DNA from: Bacteroidales bacterium
GTDB taxonomy: Bacteria > Bacteroidota > Bacteroidia > Bacteroidales > UBA932
DNA length: 38,925 nt
Direction: 5' to 3'
NCBI GenBank assembly: GCA_017454905.1
Contig: JAFTCB010000041.1
Location: 1 to 38,925 of the forward strand
Shown here: piece by piece, positions 23,591-31,415 of the stretch
How positions within the stretch are numbered: position 1 is the stretch's first letter
Layout: every line of letters begins with the position of its first letter
Position numbers and translations under genes: made by a program
The notes under the pieces: generated by a model
Told to the model about the DNA's origin: nothing
Database searches by the model: none
The model's input: only the letters and a program-made list of their open reading frames with translations

Positions 23591-25009
23591 TTATTTGGTA
23601 GGATTATAGACTTTGAGCTCGACGGAGTTGGCGACGATCTTGCGCATCTCCGGGAGGGTGTTGACCAGGCCCTGGGCCTTGATCTGGAGCAGGACGTTGC
23701 CGAGGGCGGTGCCTTCGGTCGGGCCGCAGATCACGGGCATCTGGAGCTCGTCGGCCGTCATCTGCATGAGGTGCTTGTTCTGGGAGCCTCCGCCGATCAC
23801 GTGCAGGCACTTGATCGGGTTGGGGGACATCTCCTGCAGGATGCTGATGATGGCGGTGTAGCGGTGCGCCAGGGACTTGTAGATGCAGCGGATATACTCG
23901 GCCGGGGTGCGCGGGGCGATCTGGCCGGTGCGCTCGCAGTATTCGTCGATGGCCTTGCACATCGAGACCGGGTGGGCGAAAGCGGGATCATCGGGGTTGA
24001 TGATGGAGCCGAAGCGGGTGGTCTCGCACAGGGCGGTCAGCGGTCCGATTTCGGACGGGACGTCCTTGAACTCGGGACGGCACTGCTCGAAGAGCCACAG
24101 GCCGCAGATGTTCTTGAGGAAGCGGGTCGTACCTTCGATACCGCCTTCGTTGGTGAAATTCTGCTTGAAACTCTCGTCGGTGATGATCGGAGTGGGGGAT
24201 TCGATGCCCATCAGGGACCAGGTGCCGCAGCTCAGATAGGCGTATTCGGGATCCTTGGCGGGGACGGCGGCCACGGCGGAAGCCGTGTCATGAGCCGCGA
24301 TCGCCACGACCTTGACATCCGCGCCGATGCCGGTGGCGTCCTGCACCTGCTGGGTCAGCGGACCGACCACGGTGCCCGGCTGGGTCATCGGGCCGAACTG
24401 CTCGCGCTTGAGGCCGATGCTCATCAGCAGGTCCTTGTCGAGGTCGCCGGTGACGGGGTTGAGCAGCTGGGAGGTGGAGGCCACGGTGTATTCGCAGATG
24501 GCCTGCCCGGTCAGCATGTAGATGAGGGCGTCCGGAATGAAGAGGATCTTGTCGGCATGCTCCAAGGCGGTGCAGCCGTTGTGGCGCAGGGTGTCCAGCT
24601 GGAAGAGGGAGTTGAACTCCATGAACTGGATGCCGGTCTTGTCATAGACCTCGCGCTTGTCGTGCATCTTCATGTAACGGTCGATGGCGCCGTCGGTATG
24701 CGAATCACGGTAGCAGTACGGCAGGCTCAGCAGCTGCCCGTCCTTGCCGAAGAAAGCGAAATCGCAGCCCCAGGTGTCGATGCCGATGGTCTCGATCTTG
24801 ATCCCTTCGCTGACAGTCTTGCGCAGGGCGATGATGATTTCGTTGTACAAGGCGGGAAGGTCCCAGAAAAGATGCCCTCCGAGGGGGATCTGGGGATTCT
24901 TGAAACGGGTGAGCTCATGCATCTCGACCTTGTGTCCGTCGTAAGTGGCTACGATGGTGCGGCCGCTGGTGGCGCCGAGGTCGACTGCTAAATAATTCTT
25001 GGTAGGCAT
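23591..25009 (-). CDS. rhaB: L-rhamnulokinase (FGGY family)
   Basis: The 472-residue kinase phosphorylates L-rhamnulose at O-1 with ATP. The N-terminal FGGY domain begins with the nucleotide-binding AVDLGATSGRT (residues 8-18) and has IETIGIDTWGCDFAFF. The C-terminal domain has AAHDTASAVAAVP, the substrate loop YLSCGTWSLMG and the ATP-binding HVIGGGSQNK. This set matches RhaB rather than fuculokinase. It is the first gene of the operon and has its own -7 box. No rhamnulose-1-phosphate aldolase (rhaD) gene is in the window, so the last step must be encoded elsewhere. Confidence 0.93.
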   Translation of the reverse strand: MPTKNYLAVDLGATSGRTIVATYDGHKVEMHELTRFKNPQIPLGGHLFWDLPALYNEIIIALRKTVSEGIKIETIGIDTWGCDFAFFGKDGQLLSLPYCYRDSHTDGAIDRYMKMHDKREVYDKTGIQFMEFNSLFQLDTLRHNGCTALEHADKILFIPDALIYMLTGQAICEYTVASTSQLLNPVTGDLDKDLLMSIGLKREQFGPMTQPGTVVGPLTQQVQDATGIGADVKVVAIAAHDTASAVAAVPAKDPEYAYLSCGTWSLMGIESPTPIITDESFKQNFTNEGGIEGTTRFLKNICGLWLFEQCRPEFKDVPSEIGPLTALCETTRFGSIINPDDPAFAHPVSMCKAIDEYCERTGQIAPRTPAEYIRCIYKSLAHRYTAIISILQEMSPNPIKCLHVIGGGSQNKHLMQMTADELQMPVICGPTEGTALGNVLLQIKAQGLVNTLPEMRKIVANSVELKVYNPTK

Positions 25010-25037
25010 ATTGGTCGTAAGTTAAAGGTGGTATCCA

Positions 25038-25065
25038 CAAATATAATCAAATTTCATTATATTTG
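25038..25065. promoter_or_regulatory. Back-to-back -7 boxes of rhaBAT and the DUF4861-like gene within a 28-bp palindrome
   Basis: On the minus strand TATATTTG (25045-25038) drives rhaB, 28 nt before its ATG. On the plus strand TATATTTG (25058-25065) drives the DUF4861-like gene, only 5 nt before its ATG at 25071. The 28 bp from one box to the other form a palindrome centred on AAATTT with a single mismatched pair. The arrangement may be an operator as well as two promoters. Confidence 0.6.
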
Positions 25066-25070
25066 CCTCT

Positions 25071-25937
25071 ATGAAACAAAAAATCTACCTCGCAGCCATC
25101 GCTGCCCTCCCGCTGTTTTTCTCCTGCGCGCACGGCGGAGCGCAGACCGCGACCAGCCTCTTCTGGCGTTCCGACAGCCTCCAGGTCAACGAAATCGTGT
25201 CCGAACAGGCCGTCCAGTACAGTTTCGTCGGCCACCACGGAGCGGCCGTAGAGAATTCGATGTGCGCCCTGCGCATCTATTTCAATGACAGCGGTGCCAT
25301 CGACGTCTATTCCAAGAGCGGCAAGCAGATGGAGCTCCGCAAGTATCTCTGGTATCCTACGGAGAAGCAGATGGCCGAGGAAGGCGCCGGCTGCGACGAA
25401 TATCTTGTCGGCAAGACGGTGGGCCTGGGAGGCATCGCCCTCTGGGACGGTACCCAGGAAGTGAAGCTGGTGGCCACCAAGGGACGCACGGCCCGCGTCG
25501 GCGCAATCAAGGGCGGTTCGTTTGCCGAGATGATCGCCTACGGGGTGATGTACAAAGGCGAGCCCGTGGATGTGTCCATCCGTGTGGAGATGAAGGACGG
25601 AAGCCGCGTCGCGAAGGTGATCGCCACGGAACTCGGCGGCCGCAAGGTCCAGTTCCTGACGGGCGTCAATTTCCATCCGGGCGAGGCCGTCGAATTCGGC
25701 AAGAACTACATTTCCGTCTGGGGTGTGCACCCTGCGGACGTGTCGCAGAACCCTTGTGAACTCGGCGGCGGCATGTGGTTCAAGCCGAACAAGTTCGAGG
25801 CTCCCGAGAAGACGGAAAACATGGTCCGCATCATTTCCAAGCCGGCTTCCCGGATCGAAACGCAGGTCGTGGCCGCGTCCGTCAAGGAAGCCGAACTGAA
25901 TACGGCGGAGAAATTCGCCGCCTATATGCGGAAATAA
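25071..25937 (+). CDS. DUF4861-like lipoprotein
   Basis: The 288-residue protein has a lipoprotein signal (LPLFFSC). The segments AVQYSFVGHHGAAVENSMCALRIYF, DVYSKSGKQMELRKYLWYP, CDEYLVGKTVGLGGIALWDG and FLTGVNFHPG resemble DUF4861 proteins, which in Bacteroidota often lie among pectin-degradation genes. The enzyme activity is not known to me. It is divergent from the rhamnose operon and shares its promoter region, which supports a link to rhamnose-containing substrates. Its stop lies 6 bp from the end of the convergent GH97 gene and its terminator lies inside that gene. Confidence 0.6.
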   Translation: MKQKIYLAAIAALPLFFSCAHGGAQTATSLFWRSDSLQVNEIVSEQAVQYSFVGHHGAAVENSMCALRIYFNDSGAIDVYSKSGKQMELRKYLWYPTEKQMAEEGAGCDEYLVGKTVGLGGIALWDGTQEVKLVATKGRTARVGAIKGGSFAEMIAYGVMYKGEPVDVSIRVEMKDGSRVAKVIATELGGRKVQFLTGVNFHPGEAVEFGKNYISVWGVHPADVSQNPCELGGGMWFKPNKFEAPEKTENMVRIISKPASRIETQVVAASVKEAELNTAEKFAAYMRK

Positions 25938-25943
25938 AGATCC

Positions 25944-27863
25944 CTACCGGATCACGAGGACCGCTCCGTCATCCTTCGGGAGGCTGAGCGGTTTTTTTGC
26001 GGCCGGTCCTGCCTGGAGGCCGTCCTTGCCCGTGCTGTAGACGCGGGCGGTGCCGCCCAGGCGCTGCTCGATGGCATGCACGTCCAGTTGGAGCGGCTGC
26101 CCGGAGGCGTTGATGGCGGCGACGTACCAGGTGGCGCCGTGGCGGCGTGCCAGTACGATGTTGCGGCCGGGATAACCGTCGATCAGGCGCGTCTCATCCC
26201 AGGTGGTCGGCACTTCCCGCAGGAAAGCGATCGCCTCCGCCGGAGCGTCGGTCAGGTTGTTCGGCGTGAGCGCGAAATTCTGGATCGGGTTCTGGTAGAG
26301 CACGGCGACCGCCAGTTCGGCCGCGTCGGTGGTGCGTCGCTGGGTGCCGAAGATGCGCCCGCCGGGGCCCGGGGCGCCGTTGGCCCGGTTGAGCCGCTTG
26401 TTGAGGAAGACCCCGCCGAATTCCATACAGCCCACGGTGTTGCGCAGGAAGGGATGCAGGGCGGCATTCTGCGACTCCAGGTCGCAATGGTTCTGCCCGA
26501 AAACCATGTTCTCGGAGGCCAGCACGGCCTCGCTGCCGACGTAGTTGGGATACATCCGTTCCCAGCCGCGGGGCAGGGTGGCGCCGTGGAAGATGCACAT
26601 CAGTCCGTGGTCGTCCGCATCGCTGAGGATGGCCTCGTAGAGACGTATCGTCTCCTGTTTGTCGCCGCCGAAGAAGTCCACCTTGATGCCCTTGACCCCG
26701 ATGCGCTCCATCCAGCGCATTTCCGGTTTGCGCGCCAGCGGGTCGCACATAATGTCCACGGGGCTCTGGACGATGTCGTTCCACCAGCCGCTGGAGGAGT
26801 ACCATAGGAACACGTCCACCCCCTTGCTGCGGGCGTAGCGGACCAGTTCCTCCATGCCTGCGTGGCCGAATTCCTTGTCCCAGCCGGCGTCGATCAGGAT
26901 GTAGGGCCAGTCCATCGCGGCGGCGAGGTCGATGTAGGCGATCTGGTCGGCCTTGTTCATGCTGGCATCCTGCCAGACGATCCAGCTCCAGCTGCTCTTG
27001 CCGTAACGGTAGCCCCGTGTTGTCTCGTAGCGGGGCTCCACCACATCGAAAGCGATGGTCGTCTCGACGATGGGGGCGAGGCCGCTGCCGACGGTCAGGG
27101 TGCGCCAGGGGGTCGCTCCCGGGAGGGCGAATGCCGGCTCCACGGTGCCGTTGCCGTTGTTTTCCTCCGGCATCGGGAAAGCGATGGAGTAGCCTTCCTG
27201 CGGGTCGTAATCGCTCAGGTGCGAGGCGCAATAGCGGCTGTCCACGCCGGTCTCGCTGACCAGCACCCAGCCGTCACCGCCGACGCGGAACAGGCAGGGG
27301 AAGGTGAAACCGTGGCCGTATTGGGAGCGCTGGTCCAGCGGGGCGTCGAGGGAGTAGAACTCCTCATAGCTGGGCTTGCTGCGTTTCCAGCCGATCATCG
27401 CGTGGCTCTGCGGGGTCAGGAATCCGGTCGTCCCTTCCGGAAAACGGAAGGCGCTCGTCTCGCGCAACACCCGGATGCTGCCGGTCTCCGTATCACGCGG
27501 GATGCGGTAGCGGAAGGCGGCATCGTTGGCGGTCAGGTGCCATTCGATGTCCAGCGGGCGTCCGTCGGCGTTCTTGCAATGCAGCACGGCGTTCACCGCC
27601 GGATGGTCGATGCGGGAAGCCTTGATGCGGTCCAGCGTATAGGTGTCGCGGACTTCTTGGGTGTCGGCGGACAGGAATTCCAGCCGCGTATAGTCGGCTT
27701 CGTTGGTCTGAAGGCCGAGCAGGGAAGGTTCCACGAGGTTTTTGCCGTCGTATGCGATACTGTAGCGGAGTTGGCCGCCGCCGTTGTCGAGGCGGACCTG
27801 GAGCCGGCCGTCCGGACCGCTCAGGACCGGCAGCACGGCGAGAAGGATTGACAGGATATTCAT
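25944..27863 (-). CDS. Glycoside hydrolase family 97, probably retaining alpha-glycosidase
   Basis: The 639-residue enzyme has a short signal peptide (MNILSILLAVLPVLSG) and the GH97 layout: an N-terminal beta-sandwich (about 20-260), a TIM barrel (about 270-540) and a C-terminal beta domain. Signatures include the segment YRYGKSSWSWIVWQDAS, YILIDAGWDKEFGHAG, VDVFLWYSSSGWWND and GIKVDFFGGDKQ. Asp396 in KVDFF matches the nucleophile of retaining GH97 enzymes such as the Bacteroides alpha-galactosidase, whereas inverting SusB-type enzymes lack it. Alpha-galactosidase or alpha-L-arabinopyranosidase activity is therefore more likely than alpha-glucosidase. It is a single gene, convergent with the DUF4861-like gene. 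Confidence 0.92.
   Translation of the reverse strand: MNILSILLAVLPVLSGPDGRLQVRLDNGGGQLRYSIAYDGKNLVEPSLLGLQTNEADYTRLEFLSADTQEVRDTYTLDRIKASRIDHPAVNAVLHCKNADGRPLDIEWHLTANDAAFRYRIPRDTETGSIRVLRETSAFRFPEGTTGFLTPQSHAMIGWKRSKPSYEEFYSLDAPLDQRSQYGHGFTFPCLFRVGGDGWVLVSETGVDSRYCASHLSDYDPQEGYSIAFPMPEENNGNGTVEPAFALPGATPWRTLTVGSGLAPIVETTIAFDVVEPRYETTRGYRYGKSSWSWIVWQDASMNKADQIAYIDLAAAMDWPYILIDAGWDKEFGHAGMEELVRYARSKGVDVFLWYSSSGWWNDIVQSPVDIMCDPLARKPEMRWMERIGVKGIKVDFFGGDKQETIRLYEAILSDADDHGLMCIFHGATLPRGWERMYPNYVGSEAVLASENMVFGQNHCDLESQNAALHPFLRNTVGCMEFGGVFLNKRLNRANGAPGPGGRIFGTQRRTTDAAELAVAVLYQNPIQNFALTPNNLTDAPAEAIAFLREVPTTWDETRLIDGYPGRNIVLARRHGATWYVAAINASGQPLQLDVHAIEQRLGGTARVYSTGKDGLQAGPAAKKPLSLPKDDGAVLVIR
25960..25998 (+). 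terminator. Terminator of the DUF4861-like gene, inside the GH97 coding region
   Basis: ACCGCTC (25960-25966) pairs with GAGCGGT (25986-25992). The loop carries an inner TCC-TTCG-GGA stem with a stable UUCG-type tetraloop, and seven T follow (25992-25998). It begins 22 bp after the DUF4861-like stop codon and overlaps the last codons of GH97 on the other strand. Confidence 0.75.
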
Positions 27864-27897
27864 GGCGGAAACATATAATATTTCGGACGAATTTACT

Positions 27898-27905
27898 TAA
27901 ATTTG
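27898..27905 (+). promoter_or_regulatory. -7 box of the mscS-GDSL-GH28 operon
   Basis: TAAATTTG matches TAnnTTTG and lies 41 bp before the ATG at 27947. No TTTG is seen at ideal upstream spacing. The leftward GH97 gene has a weaker candidate, TATGTTTC (27875-27868 on the minus strand), almost touching its start. Confidence 0.45.
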
Positions 27906-27946
27906 CTGATTGTAAAGCCAAATAACCGATTCTTGATACAAATAGG

Positions 27947-30571
27947 ATGAAAAAGAAAAGGATCCTCGCCCTGCTGGCCGCCTTCCTGCTGACCCTGCCG
28001 CTTGCTGCGGTGCTGGGCGAACGGAATCTGGCCCAGACCCTGCACGCGCTTCGCAGCGAACTGGAGACGGATTATGAGAAAATCTTCACTTCGCAGGGCC
28101 GTCTGGCCGAGCGTCACGGCCGTCAGCACGACCAGATGATTTCCATCATGAAGAAGTGCAACGAACTGGCCCTGATGCTCTATTCGCAGAAGCAGGAATT
28201 CACCTTCGACCTGACGTATGCCCTGGAATCGGTGACCGAGGAATACAATGACTTCAACCGCAACCGCATGCCTTTCGACCGGATCGTCGGGCAGCTCGAC
28301 ATCGAGATCGAACGCTACTCGCGCCTGATCGAGTCGCTGCGCCGCCTGCCGCCCCAGCTGCAGGACATCGCGGACCTGCCGGACAGCCTCCGCTACCGCA
28401 ATGACAGCATCAAGGTCGACATTCTCGAGCTGGAGCGGGAACTGGGGCTCGTCTCCGAAGACGAGGAGGCCCTGGAGGATGACGCCTTCGTACTGGACGA
28501 ATCCGGACAGCTGGAACGGGATTCCTGTATCTTCTTCGCCACGACGCTGCTCAAGATGTATTCCGCCAACAAGGACTACATCGTAGAAGATAGCACCCAT
28601 TATGAAAATGTCTACCTGCGTCTGAAGGAATCCTACGATTACGCGCAGAAACGCTATAAGATCCTCCAGAACCGCATCTTCGTGGAAGGACAGACGGATT
28701 ACCTGACCCTGCTGGGCAATTTCAAGCGCTATTGGCAGCAGGCCGTCTCCGGGATGGACGACCGCTACCGCGCGACGGACCGCGTCCACGCGGACGAGCA
28801 CGGGGACATGCACAGCCAGTGGGGCGGCCGGGTATTCATCCGATTCATCCTGGTGTTCGTGTTCGTCCTGCTGGTCAGCGTCCTTGTCTCCGCGGGCATC
28901 CTCCTCCTTTTGCCGCTCGTGTTCAAGAGTCTGCGTACGGTGCGCTTCCGCCAGCGGCGCCTGATGCTTTCGCTGATTTGCGGCATCGTGATTTTCGCCG
29001 TGCTGATGATGATCAATCCCGGCGGCAGCTATGTCGCACGGGCATCCACTTCGCTCGTGCTGACTTACAGCTGGCTGGTGGCGGCCATTCTGCTCTCGCT
29101 GCTGATGCGGCTGGATCCTTCCCAACAGGGGCTGGGACTTCGCCAGTACCTGCCGATGATCCTGCTGGCCCTGTTCGTGTTCGGCTTCCGGATGGTTTTC
29201 ATGCCCAATGCGATGATGAATATCGTCTTCCCGCCGCTGCTGCTGGTCTTCCTGGTCTGGCAACTGCTGGTCTGCCTGCGGGTGGCACCGAGGCTGGAGC
29301 AGAGTGACCGCCTGGTGGGCTGGATTTCGCTGGCCGTCATCCTCGTGTCGCTGGTGATGTCCTTGATGGGTTATATCTTCCTGGCCATGCTGGTGATGCT
29401 GTGGTGGTTCTTCCAGCTGGCCTGCATCGAGACACTGGTGGCGATCTTCTGCCAGATGGTGGATTACCGGGACAACCGGATGGCGGATCGCGTGGCCGAG
29501 TACCGCAAGCAAATCAACTATGTGACGGGCCCGGAGCGCGACAAACTGCTCCTGCCGGCCACCTGGTTCTATGATTTGGTGCGGATTACCCTGCTTCCGA
29601 CCCTGGCGTTGATGTCCATCCCCTTCTGCCTGAAGATGTCGCTCAATGTCTTCGACTTCTCGGACTTGTATGAAGATATCTTCACCTCTTCCTTCGTCAA
29701 CCTGACCAACGCCGAGGGCGCGGAGATCCTCAAGCTCTCCTTCTACCGCATCGTCGTCTCGCTGGGACTCTTCTTCGTGTTCCGCTATATCAACTACGTG
29801 CTGCGCGGCCTCTACATGGATATCAGTTACAAGGCGATCCTGCACAAGAGCGGCCGCAAGGTCGTACGCAGCAACGAGGTCAACCTCTCGCTGGGCAACA
29901 GCATCGTCAGCGTGCTGGTATGGTTCACCTACATCGTGATCGTGGTGGTGATGCTGCGCATCCCGACCGGCTCGCTCTCGCTGGTAGCCGGCGGCCTGTC
30001 GGCCGGTATCGGTCTGGCCATGAAGGATGTGCTCAACAACTTCGTCTACGGCATCCAGTTGATGTCCGGCCGGCTCCGCGTGGGCGACTGGATCGAGTGT
30101 GACGGGGTGCGGGGCAAGGTGACGGCCATCAGTTACCAGAGCACGCAGATCGAGACGACGACGGGAGCCCTGATGTCTTTCCTGAACGCCTCCCTGTTCG
30201 CCAAGAATTTCACGAACCTCACCCGCAACAATTCCTACGAATTCGTCAAGGTCTCCGTGGGCGTGGCTTACGGTACCGATGTCGCCCGGGTGCGGGAGAT
30301 CCTCAAGGAGGCGACCCAGGCCTTGCTGACCAAGGATGCCTACGGCCGGGACGTCGTCGATCCCAAGAAGGGGATCAACATCGTGCTGAGCGAGTTCGGG
30401 GACAGTGCCGTGGAGATCGCCCTCAAGCAGTTTGTCCTCGTGCCGGAGCGCTTCGGCTATGTGGACCGGGCCAAGGAACTGATCTACAACGCCCTCAATG
30501 AAGCCGGCATCCAGATCCCGTTCCCGCAGCGGGATGTCCATGTAATCAACGACAACAATACAACCGCATAA
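27947..30571 (+). CDS. MscS-family mechanosensitive channel, large form
   Basis: The 874-residue inner-membrane protein would release solutes when the membrane is stretched by osmotic downshock. A signal peptide (residues 1-25) is followed by a charged, helical periplasmic region (about 26-290) with coiled-coil character. Then come about ten membrane helices (about 285-690). The pore helix and cytoplasmic beta domain carry the MscS signature: LSLVAGGLSAGIGLAMKDVLNN and RVGDWIECDGVRGKVTAISY (about 675-730). The long extra N-terminus resembles MscK/YbiO-type members. The stop overlaps the next start (TAATG), so it is translationally coupled to a GDSL esterase, an unexpected partner. Confidence 0.9.
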   Translation: MKKKRILALLAAFLLTLPLAAVLGERNLAQTLHALRSELETDYEKIFTSQGRLAERHGRQHDQMISIMKKCNELALMLYSQKQEFTFDLTYALESVTEEYNDFNRNRMPFDRIVGQLDIEIERYSRLIESLRRLPPQLQDIADLPDSLRYRNDSIKVDILELERELGLVSEDEEALEDDAFVLDESGQLERDSCIFFATTLLKMYSANKDYIVEDSTHYENVYLRLKESYDYAQKRYKILQNRIFVEGQTDYLTLLGNFKRYWQQAVSGMDDRYRATDRVHADEHGDMHSQWGGRVFIRFILVFVFVLLVSVLVSAGILLLLPLVFKSLRTVRFRQRRLMLSLICGIVIFAVLMMINPGGSYVARASTSLVLTYSWLVAAILLSLLMRLDPSQQGLGLRQYLPMILLALFVFGFRMVFMPNAMMNIVFPPLLLVFLVWQLLVCLRVAPRLEQSDRLVGWISLAVILVSLVMSLMGYIFLAMLVMLWWFFQLACIETLVAIFCQMVDYRDNRMADRVAEYRKQINYVTGPERDKLLLPATWFYDLVRITLLPTLALMSIPFCLKMSLNVFDFSDLYEDIFTSSFVNLTNAEGAEILKLSFYRIVVSLGLFFVFRYINYVLRGLYMDISYKAILHKSGRKVVRSNEVNLSLGNSIVSVLVWFTYIVIVVVMLRIPTGSLSLVAGGLSAGIGLAMKDVLNNFVYGIQLMSGRLRVGDWIECDGVRGKVTAISYQSTQIETTTGALMSFLNASLFAKNFTNLTRNNSYEFVKVSVGVAYGTDVARVREILKEATQALLTKDAYGRDVVDPKKGINIVLSEFGDSAVEIALKQFVLVPERFGYVDRAKELIYNALNEAGIQIPFPQRDVHVINDNNTTA

Positions 30572-31404
30572 TGATCATGAAACGTTTTCTCCTTATTCTT
30601 TCTGCCGTGCTGCTTTGCCGGGCCGCCTTTGCGCAGCCCCTGCTGCACAGCCAGTGGGAGGGCGCCCGCGTGGCTTTCCTGGGCGATTCCATCACCGATG
30701 CCCGACAGATTGGCACCACCAATGACGTCTACTGGCACATGTTCGAGGACATCCTCGGCATCAAGCCCTATGTATATGGCATCAGCGGCCACCGCATGAA
30801 CCAGATCATCGGGCAGGGCGAGCGCCTGGAACGCGAACACGGTCAGGACGTGGATGCGATTATCGTGTTCGTGGGCACCAACGACTTCAACGGGGGCATC
30901 CCGATGGGGGAGTGGTACACCTATTCCTATGAGAAGACCGTCGCGGCCAACCGACAGACCGGCCGGGTGGAGGTCGCCCGCAAGCACCGTGAACTGGTCT
31001 TTGACGACGAGACTTTCAAGGGACGCGCCAACACCACGCTGCGCTGGCTTAAGACGCACTATCCGGACAAGCAGATCATCTTCCTGACCCCGATCCACCG
31101 GGCCTTCGCCCAGTTCAGCGGGGACAACATCCAGCCGCCGGAGTCGTTCGCCAACGCATGCGGCCTGTTCATCGACGATTACGTGAAGGCCGTGCAGGAA
31201 ATCGCGAACGTCTGGGCCGTCCCGGTGATCGACCTGAACAGCATCTGCGGGCTGTATCCGCTGCTGGACGAGCATGCGCACTACTTCCGCAATGCCGACA
31301 CCGACCGCCTGCATCCCAATACACAGGGACATGAGCGGATGGCCTGGGCGCTGGCATACCAGCTGCTGGGGTACCCGGCAGCCTTTCCCCAGATAACCAA
31401 TTAA
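30571..31404 (+). CDS. SGNH/GDSL-family esterase, exported
   Basis: The 277-residue hydrolase has a signal peptide (MKRFLLILSAVLLCRAAFA) and the four SGNH blocks: FLGDSITDA with catalytic Ser40, a glycine in the ISGHRMN region, GTNDFNGG, and DRLHPNTQGH with the Asp and His of the triad. It probably removes acetyl or other ester groups from a polysaccharide. The ATG at 30571 overlaps the stop of the channel gene; a second ATG at 30577 gives the cleaner signal peptide. It sits 11 bp before the GH28-fold gene, which suggests deacetylation of a pectic substrate. Confidence 0.9.
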   Translation: MIMKRFLLILSAVLLCRAAFAQPLLHSQWEGARVAFLGDSITDARQIGTTNDVYWHMFEDILGIKPYVYGISGHRMNQIIGQGERLEREHGQDVDAIIVFVGTNDFNGGIPMGEWYTYSYEKTVAANRQTGRVEVARKHRELVFDDETFKGRANTTLRWLKTHYPDKQIIFLTPIHRAFAQFSGDNIQPPESFANACGLFIDDYVKAVQEIANVWAVPVIDLNSICGLYPLLDEHAHYFRNADTDRLHPNTQGHERMAWALAYQLLGYPAAFPQITN

Positions 31405-31415
31405 CCAAAAGTGAT

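Noticed and set aside
27893-30541. Open frame of over 880 codons antisense to the MscS-type channel
   Set aside because: Charged low-complexity antisense shadow rich in Q, H, D and E; no start context or family features.
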